The notes beneath the pieces were generated by a model, which was not told the DNA's origin, did no database searches, and worked only from the letters and a program-made list of their open reading frames with translations. Below are positions 16,770 to 24,624 of a stretch of 64,000 nucleotides of DNA, one piece after another. A program made the position numbers and the translations under genes. Every line of letters starts with the position of its first letter. The first letter of the stretch is position 1. The DNA is taken from assembly GCA_016125265.1 (NCBI GenBank), contig WGMC01000009.1, positions 1-64,000 on the forward strand. Reading direction: 5' to 3'. This stretch comes from Planctomycetaceae bacterium. GTDB taxonomy: Bacteria > Planctomycetota > UBA1135 > GCA-002686595.

Positions 16770-18478
16770 GCCGGGGCCTCTTTGCCACCGCCGTCGCGCT
16801 CTTCGCGGTGGCTGCCCTCGCGCCGCTCCTGGTCATGGTCGGGCGCATCGAGGGCGCGGACCTCGTGCGCATCGTCGAGCCGCGTGTCCATGCGCTGTTC
16901 CTGCGAACGTTGGCCCTCGGCCTAGGCGCCGCCGGTTTGGCCCTCGTGTTGGGCGTGCCCTACGGCTACGCCGTCGCGCGCACGGACCTACCGCTCGCGC
17001 GCTGGTTGCGCACGCTGGGTGTGGTGCCGCTCTTGCTGCCGCCGCTCTTCCTGGCGATGACCTGGACGGTGCTGGTCGACTGGACGGGGCTCTTGGCCAG
17101 CGTATGGGTGCTCGGCCTCTCGGGATTCCCGTTGGTCGCGATCTTCACGGCGCGGGCCGCGGAGCGTGTGGACCAAAGGCTCGTGGACGCCGCGCGCCTC
17201 GCGGGCGGCGTTCGCGCCGCGCTGCGTGTGGACGCGGCGCTGATCGCACCGCCCGCCCTCGCCGGCGCGGCCCTCGCATTCGTGTTCGCCGTCAATGACT
17301 TTGCCGTGCCGAACTACGTGTCCTTCGTGGGGCCGAAGTTCAACGTGTACGCGGACGACATCTTTGCGAGCTGGAACCAGGCGGCGATGCCGGGCCTCGC
17401 GGTGGCGAAGTCCTTGCCGCTGCTCGCGCTCAACCTCGCGGCGTTGGTTCCGGCGCTGGCCCTGCGCAAGGCCGGTGCCTTCGCCAGCCTCGGAAGCGGT
17501 TTCCGCGAGCCCGGCCGCTGGCGGCTCGGCGTGGCGCGTTGGCCCGCGTTCGTGTTCGTGCTGGCGGTGCTCGCCGCCGGAGCGCTCGTGCCGATCGGGA
17601 GGCTCGTGTACGAGACCGGCGGCGGCCCGCGCCACTTCACCGACGTGCGGGTGGCGGAGGTGCTGGGCCTCGCGTCGGCCGCACCCCTCGCCGAGGGACG
17701 GACCCAGGGCCCGGCCGCACCCGATGGCGCCTGGGCGCCGCCCGAGGAACTGCCGTCCCGTTCCTTTGGTGAGCGCGTCGCCGCCGCGCCAGCGCTCCTC
17801 ACCGACTTCGCGTCGTCCGCGCGGGCCGCGTTCCGCACGGGCTTCGACCGCGCGCGCGACGACATCCTGCGCAGCTACCGCCACGCGTTGGGCGCCGCGG
17901 TCGTCGCCGTGCTGGTGGGCCTTGTCCTCGGGCACGGAATCGAGCGACTGCGGCGGCGCTCCCTCGGAAAGGGGCTCGAACTCCTCGTGCTGTTGCCACT
18001 CGCCGCGCCGGCGACGCTGTTCGGCATCGGCGCCATCGTCCTATGGGCCCGTCCCGAAACTCAAGGCCTCTACCAGGGCCCCTACATGCCGACCCTTTTG
18101 TTCGGCGGGCGTCTCCTACCCTTTGCGGTGTTGATCCTTTCGGGCGCCGTTGCGTCGCTCGACCGCAATCTCGAACACGCGGCCGCGGTCGCCGGAATCG
18201 GTCCCGTCCGCCGCTTGTTCACCGTGGTGGCTCCCCTCGTGCTGGGCAGCATCGCAGGGGCGTTCGCCCTCGTGTTCGCGTTTGCGATGCGCGAGCTCGA
18301 TTCCGCGATCCTCGTGCCCGCCGCCAACCGCACCGCGATCGTGCGTGTGTTCAACGGCGTGCACTTCGGCCGGGACGACTTCGTCGCGGCGCTGGCGTTG
18401 GTGCTGGTGCTCTCCGTGTTGTTGCCGGGCCTCCTGTGGAGCGCCTTCGCCAAGAAACCCATGCAGGTGTTGCCGTGA
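16766..18478 (+). CDS. ABC transporter permease, two fused halves (FbpB-like)
   Basis: A 570-residue inner-membrane permease made of two binding-protein-dependent permease halves, as in iron(III) transporters. The first half ends with an EAA-type loop, LVDAARLAGGVRAALRVDA; the second has EHAAAVAGIGPVRRLFTVVAPL. Many transmembrane helices are obvious in both. Between the halves lies a hydrophilic insert of about 80-100 residues (GGGPRHFTDVRVAEVL through FDRARDDILRSYR), longer than I expect for FbpB. The start is taken as TTG at 16766-16768, which overlaps the previous stop (ATTGA) and starts just before the first helix; no ATG is better placed. The stop overlaps the ATPase start (GTGA). Confidence 0.85.
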   Translation: MSRGLFATAVALFAVAALAPLLVMVGRIEGADLVRIVEPRVHALFLRTLALGLGAAGLALVLGVPYGYAVARTDLPLARWLRTLGVVPLLLPPLFLAMTWTVLVDWTGLLASVWVLGLSGFPLVAIFTARAAERVDQRLVDAARLAGGVRAALRVDAALIAPPALAGAALAFVFAVNDFAVPNYVSFVGPKFNVYADDIFASWNQAAMPGLAVAKSLPLLALNLAALVPALALRKAGAFASLGSGFREPGRWRLGVARWPAFVFVLAVLAAGALVPIGRLVYETGGGPRHFTDVRVAEVLGLASAAPLAEGRTQGPAAPDGAWAPPEELPSRSFGERVAAAPALLTDFASSARAAFRTGFDRARDDILRSYRHALGAAVVAVLVGLVLGHGIERLRRRSLGKGLELLVLLPLAAPATLFGIGAIVLWARPETQGLYQGPYMPTLLFGGRLLPFAVLILSGAVASLDRNLEHAAAVAGIGPVRRLFTVVAPLVLGSIAGAFALVFAFAMRELDSAILVPAANRTAIVRVFNGVHFGRDDFVAALALVLVLSVLLPGLLWSAFAKKPMQVLP

Positions 18479-19161
18479 GCGCCACTCCCGTTCTGCGTGT
18501 CGAGGGCCTGGCCCTCTCCCTCGGAGGTAAGCAGGTGCTCCGCGACGTGCACCTGCAACTCGACGCCGGCGAACACGTGTTGCTCGTCGGCGCCTCGGGT
18601 TCGGGCAAGAGCAGCCTCTTGCAAGCGATCGCGGGTCTGCTGGCGCCGTCCGCTGGTCGCATCCACCTCGACGGCGCGCTCGCGACGGACGGAGCGCGCA
18701 TCCTCGTGCGGCCCGAACGGCGCGGCATCGGCTACCTGTTCCAGGGCGGCGCGCTGTGGCCGCACCTCACGGTCGAGCGCACCCTCGATTTCGTGCTGCG
18801 CGCCGCGCAGCAGCCCCGGGAACACCGCCGCCGCCGTGTGGCCGAGCTGCTCGAATGGGTCGAACTGTCCGGCCTCGAGAAGCGCCGTCCCGGCACCCTC
18901 TCCGGAGGCGAAGCCCAGCGGTTGGCCTTGGCCCGCGCGCTGGCGGCCGGGCCGCGCCTCTTGCTCCTCGATGAGCCCCTCGGGCCCCTCGATGGGCACC
19001 TGCGGGGGGCCCTCCTGTCGCGTCTCGGGGACCTGCAGGCCAAACTGCGCTTCGCCGCGCTGCACGTGACCCACGACCCGGCGGAGAGCGCCGCGGTCGC
19101 CACCCGGACCCTTACCCTGGACCAGGGCACACTTGCGGCCCAGGATGGCCTTCACCGATGA
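18475..19161 (+). CDS. ABC transporter ATP-binding protein for the iron-type transporter
   Basis: A 228-residue ATPase with Walker A GASGSGKSS, a Q-loop in GYLFQGGALWPHLTV, signature LSGGEAQRLALARAL, Walker B RLLLLDEPLGPLD and switch His in LHVTHDPAES. It should power the permease encoded just upstream. It is short: the extra C-terminal regulatory domain found in FbpC/PotA-type ATPases is missing. GTG 18475-18477 is chosen as start because it overlaps the permease stop and is followed by a normal first strand, LRVEGLALSLGG. The stop overlaps the cytochrome gene's ATG. Confidence 0.9.
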   Translation: MSATPVLRVEGLALSLGGKQVLRDVHLQLDAGEHVLLVGASGSGKSSLLQAIAGLLAPSAGRIHLDGALATDGARILVRPERRGIGYLFQGGALWPHLTVERTLDFVLRAAQQPREHRRRRVAELLEWVELSGLEKRRPGTLSGGEAQRLALARALAAGPRLLLLDEPLGPLDGHLRGALLSRLGDLQAKLRFAALHVTHDPAESAAVATRTLTLDQGTLAAQDGLHR

Positions 19162-20210
19162 ACCCCGCGCGCCTCGTACTTGTGCTGGTTGTCCTCGCCG
19201 CCCTGGTGTGGCTCGCCACCGGGCTGTTCGGTGGCAAGGAATCCACCGACCTGGAGCCGACCGCGGCGGACGTCGCGTTCACGGAGTTCCGCTCCTCGGC
19301 GCAGTGCCAGAGTTGCCACGCCGAGGTGTACGAGGAGTGGTCGCGCTCGCAACACGCCGATTCGTGGACCGGCGCGGAGGTGCGCGCGCTGTCGATGGAG
19401 TTCGCCAACCAGGACTGCATCGACTGCCACGCGCCCGCGCCGATCTTCCAGAGCGGCATCGGCAACCGCGTGCAGCCGCGCGCCGTGCGCCAGGTCCAAG
19501 GTGTGGATTGCATCGCGTGCCACGTGTTGCCCGGCGGCGGCGTGGCGGGCACGATCGCCGACGAGCGCGCGGCCTGCCGGCCCGTCGTGCGTGCGGAGCT
19601 CGCTTCGCCCGAGTACTGCGCCGCTTGCCACAACCAACACGGCACCGTGGACCAGTGGCGCGCCACCCGATTCGCCGCGGACGGTGTGTCCTGCATCGAC
19701 TGCCACATGCCCCACCGCGGCGGCGATCCCGCGCGCGGCCGCAGCCACGTGAGCCCCGGCGGCAGCGACATCGAACTGGTGCGTTCCGCCATCGAGCTGC
19801 GCGGCGGCCCCGACGGCGACGGCTGGTACGTGGAGGTCGAGAACGTCGGCGTGGGCCACGCTTTCCCGACGGACGAGCGAAGCCGCGCGGCGGACCTCTT
19901 CTGGCGGCCGCTCGTCGCCGAGGGCGAGGCGCCGGTCGCGTGGCAGCACTTGCACCGATTCCGCGATCCGTACCGGCCCGAAGTGGACTTGCCGCGAACG
20001 CTGCTCGACGCCCACGAGGTGCGCCGCGTGCCGGTCCTCAGCGGGCCCTCGGACCCCCACCGCCACATCGCCGCGCCCGTGGGCGATCCCGTGAGGGGCC
20101 CCATCGAAGTGGCGCTGTTCTACAAGCGCTCGCCCTACTACGACGACCCCGCGGCCCCGGATCCCGAGCGTGAGGCATGGCTCGTGCACCGCATCGAACT
20201 GCGCCCGTGA
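19158..20210 (+). CDS. Membrane-anchored five-haem c-type cytochrome (cytochrome c554-like)
   Basis: A 350-residue protein with an N-terminal hydrophobic anchor (residues 5-25) and five CxxCH haem sites: 50-54, 87-91, 118-122, 154-158 and 179-183. The first is followed by AEVYEEWSRSQHADSW, the pattern of cytochrome c554-family domains. Residues 200-350 lack haem sites and look beta-rich (WYVEVENVGVGHAFPTDE). An electron-transfer role in the periplasm is well supported; the partner is not. Its start overlaps the ATPase stop (ATGA) and its stop overlaps the next start (GTGA), so it belongs to the iron-transport operon. Reduction of ferric iron before or during uptake is an attractive inference, but detoxification or respiratory roles are possible. 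Confidence 0.85.
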   Translation: MNPARLVLVLVVLAALVWLATGLFGGKESTDLEPTAADVAFTEFRSSAQCQSCHAEVYEEWSRSQHADSWTGAEVRALSMEFANQDCIDCHAPAPIFQSGIGNRVQPRAVRQVQGVDCIACHVLPGGGVAGTIADERAACRPVVRAELASPEYCAACHNQHGTVDQWRATRFAADGVSCIDCHMPHRGGDPARGRSHVSPGGSDIELVRSAIELRGGPDGDGWYVEVENVGVGHAFPTDERSRAADLFWRPLVAEGEAPVAWQHLHRFRDPYRPEVDLPRTLLDAHEVRRVPVLSGPSDPHRHIAAPVGDPVRGPIEVALFYKRSPYYDDPAAPDPEREAWLVHRIELRP

Positions 20211-21742
20211 AGGCGCGTTCCCTCGCAGGGGTGTTGCTGCTCGCCGCGTGCCTCGCGGCGTGTGGTGAGCCTGCGCCGCAGCAGGCGGCGCAGCAAGTCG
20301 CCGAGTTGCCGAACTTCCGGCCGGTGGTGGGCGAGGCGATCGCGCTGCTCGAGCTGCGCACCGGCGAGGACCGCGCGCGGGCCGCGGATCCGAACCACGT
20401 GCCGCCCGATCCGGACGCGCTCGACCGCCAGATGCGCGGCGGACTCGCCTACGTGCGCAACTCGGGTGCGCGTGTGAGGGAGGTCGGCATGTCGGACCTC
20501 GCGGCCGCTCCGCCCGAGGCCTCGGCCTGGCTCGCCCAATACGCGCTGGACGAGGACGCCCCGGAGCCCGAGCGTTACCTGGCGCTCGAGGTCCTCGCGC
20601 GCCGCGGCGGCGAGGGCGACGCACTCGCGCTGATGGATGTGGCCGAGGGTGCGCTCGTTGCGGGTCTGCGCGCCGGGGCCTACTGGCGCCTGGGGAGCCT
20701 CCCGCACGACGGTGTCCTGCCGCGCCTCGTGTTGCGGCTCAAGTACGAAACGGACTGGGAGGCCGTGCTGTGGCTCGGCTGGAGCCTTTGCCAACACGGG
20801 CTCTATTCGGGACTCGATGGGCTCTTGGCCGTGGCCCGCGGCGCGCCCGAGGATGGCTTGCGGACCCAGGCTGCGGACGAGGCGCGCCAGTTGGCCGAGG
20901 ACGTGGGCGTCGCGTCCGCGGAGGAACTGCTCGTGCTGTGGCATCGGGGCGAGGTGCCGCCCCTCGCAGAGCCGGTGCGCCGCTCGCTCCAGTACCAACT
21001 GGAGCTGTGGCGTTGGCTTGAACGCCTCGACGGTTTCCAACTGCGCAGTGTGGACGACTGCCGCTTCCTGATGGCGCGGCTCGACGCCGTTGCGGCGGAG
21101 GTGTTGGCGCAGGCGCTCCTCGACGAAAGCTCCTACGTGCGACTGGGTGCCGCGCAGAGCTTGGCGCGCATGGGGCCGCGGGGTTCCGCGGCCGTTCCCG
21201 TGTTGACGGCGCAACTCGACGATCCCGAGTTGGGTGCTTGGATGGCCGCCGCGCTTGGGCAACTCGGTGTGCCGGCGGCGCGCGAGGCCCTCGAGGAGCG
21301 GCTCGTGTGCCAGGGTTCTGGCGCGATGTGTGTGGCCGCCGCCCGGGCGCTGGGGCACCTGGGCCTCGCCGAGTCGGTGCCGGCGCTCTCGCGGGCCCTG
21401 GAGGGCGCCGCGGACTGGCCCGAGTTGCGTCAGGCGGTCGCCGAGAGCCTCGTCTACTGCGGTGCGCCGGAGCTCGCCCTCGACGTGCTCGTCAGCGCGC
21501 TCACCGATCCCCAGTTGGAACCTTCCACCTCGGCCGCGGCGCTGCGCCACCACATCGCGAGGGAGGCCCAAGCGGGGGGCCCAGGTGCGGCGGAGCTGCT
21601 CGCCGAATGGGACCGCGTGGGCGAAGAGGCCCGCGCCGCCTTCGCGTCCGGCGCACCGGGCGCCGGAGAGTCGCCGCGGGACAGCCGCGCGGTATCGGCG
21701 GCCCGCGCAGCCCTGGTGCAATCGTGGCGAGCGGACCGCTGA
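20207..21742 (+). CDS. HEAT-repeat lipoprotein
   Basis: A 511-residue protein starting at GTG 20207 (overlap with the cytochrome stop). The leader has two lipobox candidates, LAAC15 and LAAC19, so lipid anchoring is likely. Most of the chain is helical with HEAT-like repeats, clearest in YVRLGAAQSLARMGPRGSAAVPVL and the following GAWMAAALGQLGVPAAREAL. Histidines and cysteines are few and no haem site is present. As the last gene of the operon it may act as a docking protein for the cytochrome or the transporter. Its stop TGA at 21740-21742 lies inside a REP-like block that follows at once, hinting that the natural 3' end was altered by the repeat. Confidence 0.75.
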   Translation: MKARSLAGVLLLAACLAACGEPAPQQAAQQVAELPNFRPVVGEAIALLELRTGEDRARAADPNHVPPDPDALDRQMRGGLAYVRNSGARVREVGMSDLAAAPPEASAWLAQYALDEDAPEPERYLALEVLARRGGEGDALALMDVAEGALVAGLRAGAYWRLGSLPHDGVLPRLVLRLKYETDWEAVLWLGWSLCQHGLYSGLDGLLAVARGAPEDGLRTQAADEARQLAEDVGVASAEELLVLWHRGEVPPLAEPVRRSLQYQLELWRWLERLDGFQLRSVDDCRFLMARLDAVAAEVLAQALLDESSYVRLGAAQSLARMGPRGSAAVPVLTAQLDDPELGAWMAAALGQLGVPAAREALEERLVCQGSGAMCVAAARALGHLGLAESVPALSRALEGAADWPELRQAVAESLVYCGAPELALDVLVSALTDPQLEPSTSAAALRHHIAREAQAGGPGAAELLAEWDRVGEEARAAFASGAPGAGESPRDSRAVSAARAALVQSWRADR

Positions 21743-21757
21743 AGGCCCGGCCCATGG
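21739..21757 (-). repeat. REP-like outer block supplying a stop codon
   Basis: CTGAAGGCCCGGCCCATGG, in which TGA (21740-21742) ends the upstream lipoprotein gene. GGGC-TGAAG-GCCC-type pairing is incomplete here because the left arm is missing, so only half of the outer hairpin is present. Confidence 0.75.
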
Positions 21758-21798
21758 CGTTGGCACGGTGCGATTGCGACGTGCAACGCTCGCGGTGG

Positions 21799-21864
21799 AT
21801 GGGGCGGGCCTTCAGCCCTAGCCTCGATCTTCCCGAATACCTGGGGCGTTGCCCCAGGCTACTA
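21799..21864 (+). repeat. REP-like element, copy C
   Basis: ATGGGGCGGGCCTTCAGCCC, the spacer CTCGATCTTCCCGAATA, then the palindrome CCTGGGGC-GTT-GCCCCAGG at 21840-21858 and CTACTATGGG. It leads directly into the 40/41-bp array. Confidence 0.85.
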
Positions 21865-22270
21865 TGGGCCGCGCCGTTGGCGCGCAGCACATGAGGCGCG
21901 AACTGTGGGCCGCGCCGTTGGCGCGCAGCACATGAGGCGCGTCGATGGGCCGCGACGTTGGAGCGCGGCGCCCGAGGCGTGAACCGTTGGCCGCGACGTT
22001 GGAGCGCGGCGCCCGAGACGTGAACCGTTGGCCGCGACGTTGGCGCGCAGCACATGAAGCGCGAACTGCGGGCCGCGCCGTTGGCGCGCAGCACATGAAG
22101 CGCGTCGATGGGCCGCGACGTTGGAGCGCGGCGCCCGAGGCGTGAACCGTTGGCCGCGACGTTGGCGCGCGGCGCCCGAGACGTGAACCGTTGGCCGCGA
22201 CGTTGGAGTGTAGCGCCCGAGGCGCGACGATGGGCTGCGCCGTTGGCGCGCGGCGCGCGAGTCGTGTCGA
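21865..22270. repeat. 40/41-bp tandem array, 10 units
   Basis: Units start at 21865, 21906, 21946, 21987, 22028, 22069, 22109, 22150, 22191 and 22231. Each opens with GGCCGCG and a C/A-CGTTGG core. Type-A units carry GCGCCGTTGGCGCGCAG plus a CACATGA stretch; type-B units carry GCGACGTTGGAGCGCGG plus CGCCCGAG. The order A, B, B, mixed occurs twice, a higher-order period of 163 bp (21906 to 22069). It is bounded by inverted REP-like elements. There are no unique spacers, so it is not a CRISPR. Confidence 0.9.
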
Positions 22271-22314
22271 TGGCGCGCAGGGCCGTCCACGATCGGCTGC
22301 GAACGTGCACGGGC

Positions 22315-22407
22315 TCCGAAAGGGGCAACGCCCCGCCCGATAGTAGCCTGGGGCAACGCCCCAGGTATTCGGGAAGATCGAGGCAAGGGCTGAAGGCCCG
22401 GCCCATG
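22315..22407 (-). repeat. REP-like element, copy D (inverted)
   Basis: On the minus strand: ATGGGCCGGGCCTTCAGCCC, the spacer, CCTGGGGC-GTT-GCCCCAGG (22347-22365 on the plus strand), then GGGGC-GTT-GCCCC and TTTCGGA. It is the complete three-hairpin form, inverted to copy C, with the 10-unit array between them. Confidence 0.85.
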
Positions 22408-22521
22408 GCCTTGCGCGGTGGTCGTCTCGACGGACACGCACCGTCGACGAAACCTGCTCGCGGCACGAGCGTCTTCGGAACTGTCGCTTGCCCCACCGAG
22501 GGCGAAGCCGGAAGATCGCCC

Positions 22522-22974
22522 ATGCCGCAATCCCTGGACAATGTGCTCGTGCACCTCGTGTTCAGCACGAAGGACCGAACTCCCTGGATCGACACGACCG
22601 TGCGCGCGGGTTTCCATGCGTACCTAGCCACCGTCGCGCGCAACGCGGGTGGCAGGTGCCTTCGGGTGGGCGGTGTCGTAGACCACGTTCATCTCGCGAT
22701 TCAACTTCCGAGGACACTCACCATCGCCGCGCTGGTCGAGGGGCTCAAGACGTCCTCCTCGAAGTGGATGAAGGGACGGTCCAGGGAGCTCTGGGGATTC
22801 GCGTGGCAGCGCGGTTACGGGGTGTTCTCGGTGGCGCCTCGCAACTCGTCTGCGTTGCTCCAATACATTGATGAGCAGGAGAAGCACCACCGGAGTCGCA
22901 CGTACCAGGAAGAGTTCCGCGGGTTCCTCATCGAGAACGGAATCGCCTTCGATGAACGGTACGTTTGGGACTAA
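22522..22974 (+). CDS. REP-associated tyrosine transposase (RAYT, IS200-like Y1)
   Basis: A 150-residue HUH single-strand nuclease of the IS200/TnpA-REP family. It has the HUH pair H55-V-H57 in VVDHVHLAIQLP, the late motif FAWQRGYGVFSV and the likely nucleophile Y115 in LLQYIDEQEKHH, in the expected order and spacing. All key residues are present, so it could be active. The start ATG at 22522-22524 gives MPQSLDNVLVHLVFSTKDR, the usual opening; a longer frame upstream only reads through repeats. It stands alone and is flanked by REP-like elements in both orientations (copies D and E), the arrangement known as a REPtron. RAYTs are thought to move or maintain REP hairpins; here that is inferred. 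22408-22521 shows nothing else. Confidence 0.92.
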   Translation: MPQSLDNVLVHLVFSTKDRTPWIDTTVRAGFHAYLATVARNAGGRCLRVGGVVDHVHLAIQLPRTLTIAALVEGLKTSSSKWMKGRSRELWGFAWQRGYGVFSVAPRNSSALLQYIDEQEKHHRSRTYQEEFRGFLIENGIAFDERYVWD

Positions 22975-23008
22975 CCGACCGCGTGGTCGCTTTGGTGGTC
23001 GCGGGGCT

Positions 23009-23078
23009 TGTGGGGCGGGCCTTCAGCCCTTGCCTCGATCTTCCCGAATACCTGGGGCGTTGCCCCAGGCTACTATGG
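23009..23078 (+). repeat. REP-like element, copy E
   Basis: Same order as copy C, with the perfect palindrome at 23051-23069, followed by one array unit core (GCGCCGTTGGCGCG) and no expansion. It lies 34 bp after the RAYT stop. The following 23079-23334 shows no gene or clear repeat. Confidence 0.85.
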
Positions 23079-23334
23079 GGCGCGCCGTTGGCGCGTAGGA
23101 GCGGCTTTGCTGCATGTGCCGGGCACCCCAGCGACGCGGCACGTGCACTGCTTCGCTGCCGGTAGGTTCTTCCGAATGCATCGCCGCGTGCGGGGATGGG
23201 GACATCTTCCAGCGCATGGATCGAGTTCGGCGCAAACCGCGCTCGGCAGTGCCTCACGCTCCGCAAGCGTGAACGATGGGCCGTGCCGTGGGCGCGTAGA
23301 AGCGTCACTGGCTCGCCTGGAAACGCGAAGGGAG

Positions 23335-23426
23335 TCCGAAAGGGGCAACGCCCCGCCCGATCGTAGCCTGGGGCAACGCCCCAGGTACCGGGGTTGGATT
23401 GGCCCGGGCTGAAGGCCCGGCCCATG
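23335..23426 (-). repeat. REP-like element, copy F (inverted)
   Basis: Complete three-hairpin form on the minus strand, with the palindrome at 23367-23385. The spacer differs from copies C-E (CCGGGGTTGGATTGGCCCG) and is closer to that of copy A at the window start, so at least two spacer subfamilies exist. Confidence 0.85.
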
Positions 23427-23468
23427 GCGTTGGCACGGTGCGATTGCGACGTGCAACGCTCGCGGCGA

Positions 23469-23538
23469 ATGGGGCGGGCCTTCAACCCTAGCCTCGATCT
23501 TCCCGAATACCTGGGGCGTTGCCCCAGGCTACTATGGG
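23469..23538 (+). repeat. REP-like element, copy G
   Basis: Near-identical to copy C, with the palindrome at 23510-23528 and one change in the outer block (TTCAACCC for TTCAGCCC). It ends in a single GCGCCGTTGGCGCG unit. The rest up to the UbiA gene (23554-23633) shows nothing. Confidence 0.85.
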
Positions 23539-23633
23539 GCGCGCCGTTGGCGCGTAGGAGAGCGTGTGCGCGTGCGAGCGCGCGGGGCTGAACGGGGCGT
23601 GGACTGCTCGTGCGGACGGGGCGGCGCGCGGCG

Positions 23634-24551
23634 TCAGGTGAACGACAGGTGGCCCGACAGTGCGAGCCATACCACGGCCACCCAGGCGGCGAGGTTGGCG
23701 AGGAACCAGTGGTCGCCGCCCAGGAAGAGGCGTGTCGGATTGCCGCCCTGCTCGCTCGTCTGGAGCAAAAGCAGGTACCGCCCCACCCCGAACACCACGA
23801 ACGGCACGCTCCAGACGAGGCCGCTCGCCTCGCCGAACTTGGCGCTGGTCTCCTCGTCGAGGGTGTACATGGTGTAGCAGACCACGGTCACGGCCCCGAG
23901 CAGCGTCACCATCTGGTCCAGGAACGCCGCGTCGTAGGCGCCGAGGCTCTTGCGGTGCGCCGTGCCGTCGCTGCCGAGCAGCGCGATCTCGGCGCGGCGT
24001 TTCCCGAGCGCCAGGAGCAGCGCCAAGAACAGGGTGCACAGCAAGAGCCAATGCGAGACGGGCGCGTGCGCCGCCAGCCCACCGGCCACCACGCGGAACA
24101 GGAAACCCGCGGCGATGCAGAACGCATCGACCAACACCACGTGTTTGAGCCGCGCGCTGTACGCGAGGTTCAACACCACGTAGGCCACGAGCGCCGCCAG
24201 CACGGGCACCGGTTCCCCGCCGGCCAGCCACCCCAGCCCCACCGAGCCCGCGGCGCAAAGGCCCGACATGGCCCAGGCCGTGGGGATCGAAACCTCGCCC
24301 GCCGCGATCGGGCGGAAGCGCTTCTTGGGATGCAGCCGGTCGTTCTCGACGTCGAGCACGTCGTTGACCAGGTAGATCGCACTCGCCCCCAGACAGAACG
24401 CGCCGAACGCGGCCAGCACCGACAGAATCGTGCCGCTGTCGACCGCAACGGCCTGGGTGCGGTCCTTCCACGCGAAGGCCAGCGCGGCCAACACGAAGAG
24501 GTTCTTCGACCACTGGTGCGGCCGCAGGGCGAGGAGATGGGGGGGCAACAT
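23634..24551 (-). CDS. UbiA-family prenyltransferase (decaprenyl-phosphate phosphoribosyltransferase-like)
   Basis: A 305-residue polytopic membrane protein with about eight to nine helices. It has the two UbiA Asp-rich motifs: NDVLDVENDRLHPKK (N63 onward), and a second-half motif YSARLKHVVLVDAF followed by LGKRRAEI. The HPKKRFRPIAAGEVS stretch and the second motif resemble the DPPR synthase subgroup, which moves phosphoribose onto polyprenyl phosphate in decaprenyl-phosphoarabinose synthesis. UbiA members also act in quinone and haem synthesis, and no partner gene is adjacent, so the substrate remains open. Start is ATG at 24549-24551. It sits 73 bp downstream of the pseudopilin gene and just beyond the repeats. 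Confidence 0.8.
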   Translation of the reverse strand: MLPPHLLALRPHQWSKNLFVLAALAFAWKDRTQAVAVDSGTILSVLAAFGAFCLGASAIYLVNDVLDVENDRLHPKKRFRPIAAGEVSIPTAWAMSGLCAAGSVGLGWLAGGEPVPVLAALVAYVVLNLAYSARLKHVVLVDAFCIAAGFLFRVVAGGLAAHAPVSHWLLLCTLFLALLLALGKRRAEIALLGSDGTAHRKSLGAYDAAFLDQMVTLLGAVTVVCYTMYTLDEETSAKFGEASGLVWSVPFVVFGVGRYLLLLQTSEQGGNPTRLFLGGDHWFLANLAAWVAVVWLALSGHLSFT

Positions 24552-24624
24552 CGCGCGCGGCGAGGGGCGAGCGCCGCCTACGCCCGCCGGGGCGGTCGGA
24601 GGTACCCGGCGCCCCGCTCCGGAT

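Larger units (their letters stand above)
21739..23553. repeat. Direct repeats of about 145 bp flanking the RAYT locus (21739-21883 and 23409-23553)
   Basis: The sequence from CTGAAGGCCCGGCCC through a shared 38-bp spacer (starting CGTTGGCACGGTGCGATTGC), a REP-like element and the first array unit appears twice, 1670 bp apart, with only a few differences. The RAYT gene and the long tandem array lie between the copies. Recombination between them would delete the locus. Confidence 0.85.

Noticed and set aside
21865..22270. Possible CRISPR array
   Set aside because: Units are contiguous 40/41-bp repeats with no unique spacers, and no cas gene is near.
22108..22521. N-terminal extension of the RAYT gene through the repeat array
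   Set aside because: The frame is open but encodes only Arg/Ala-rich repeat text; the known family N-terminus starts at 22522.
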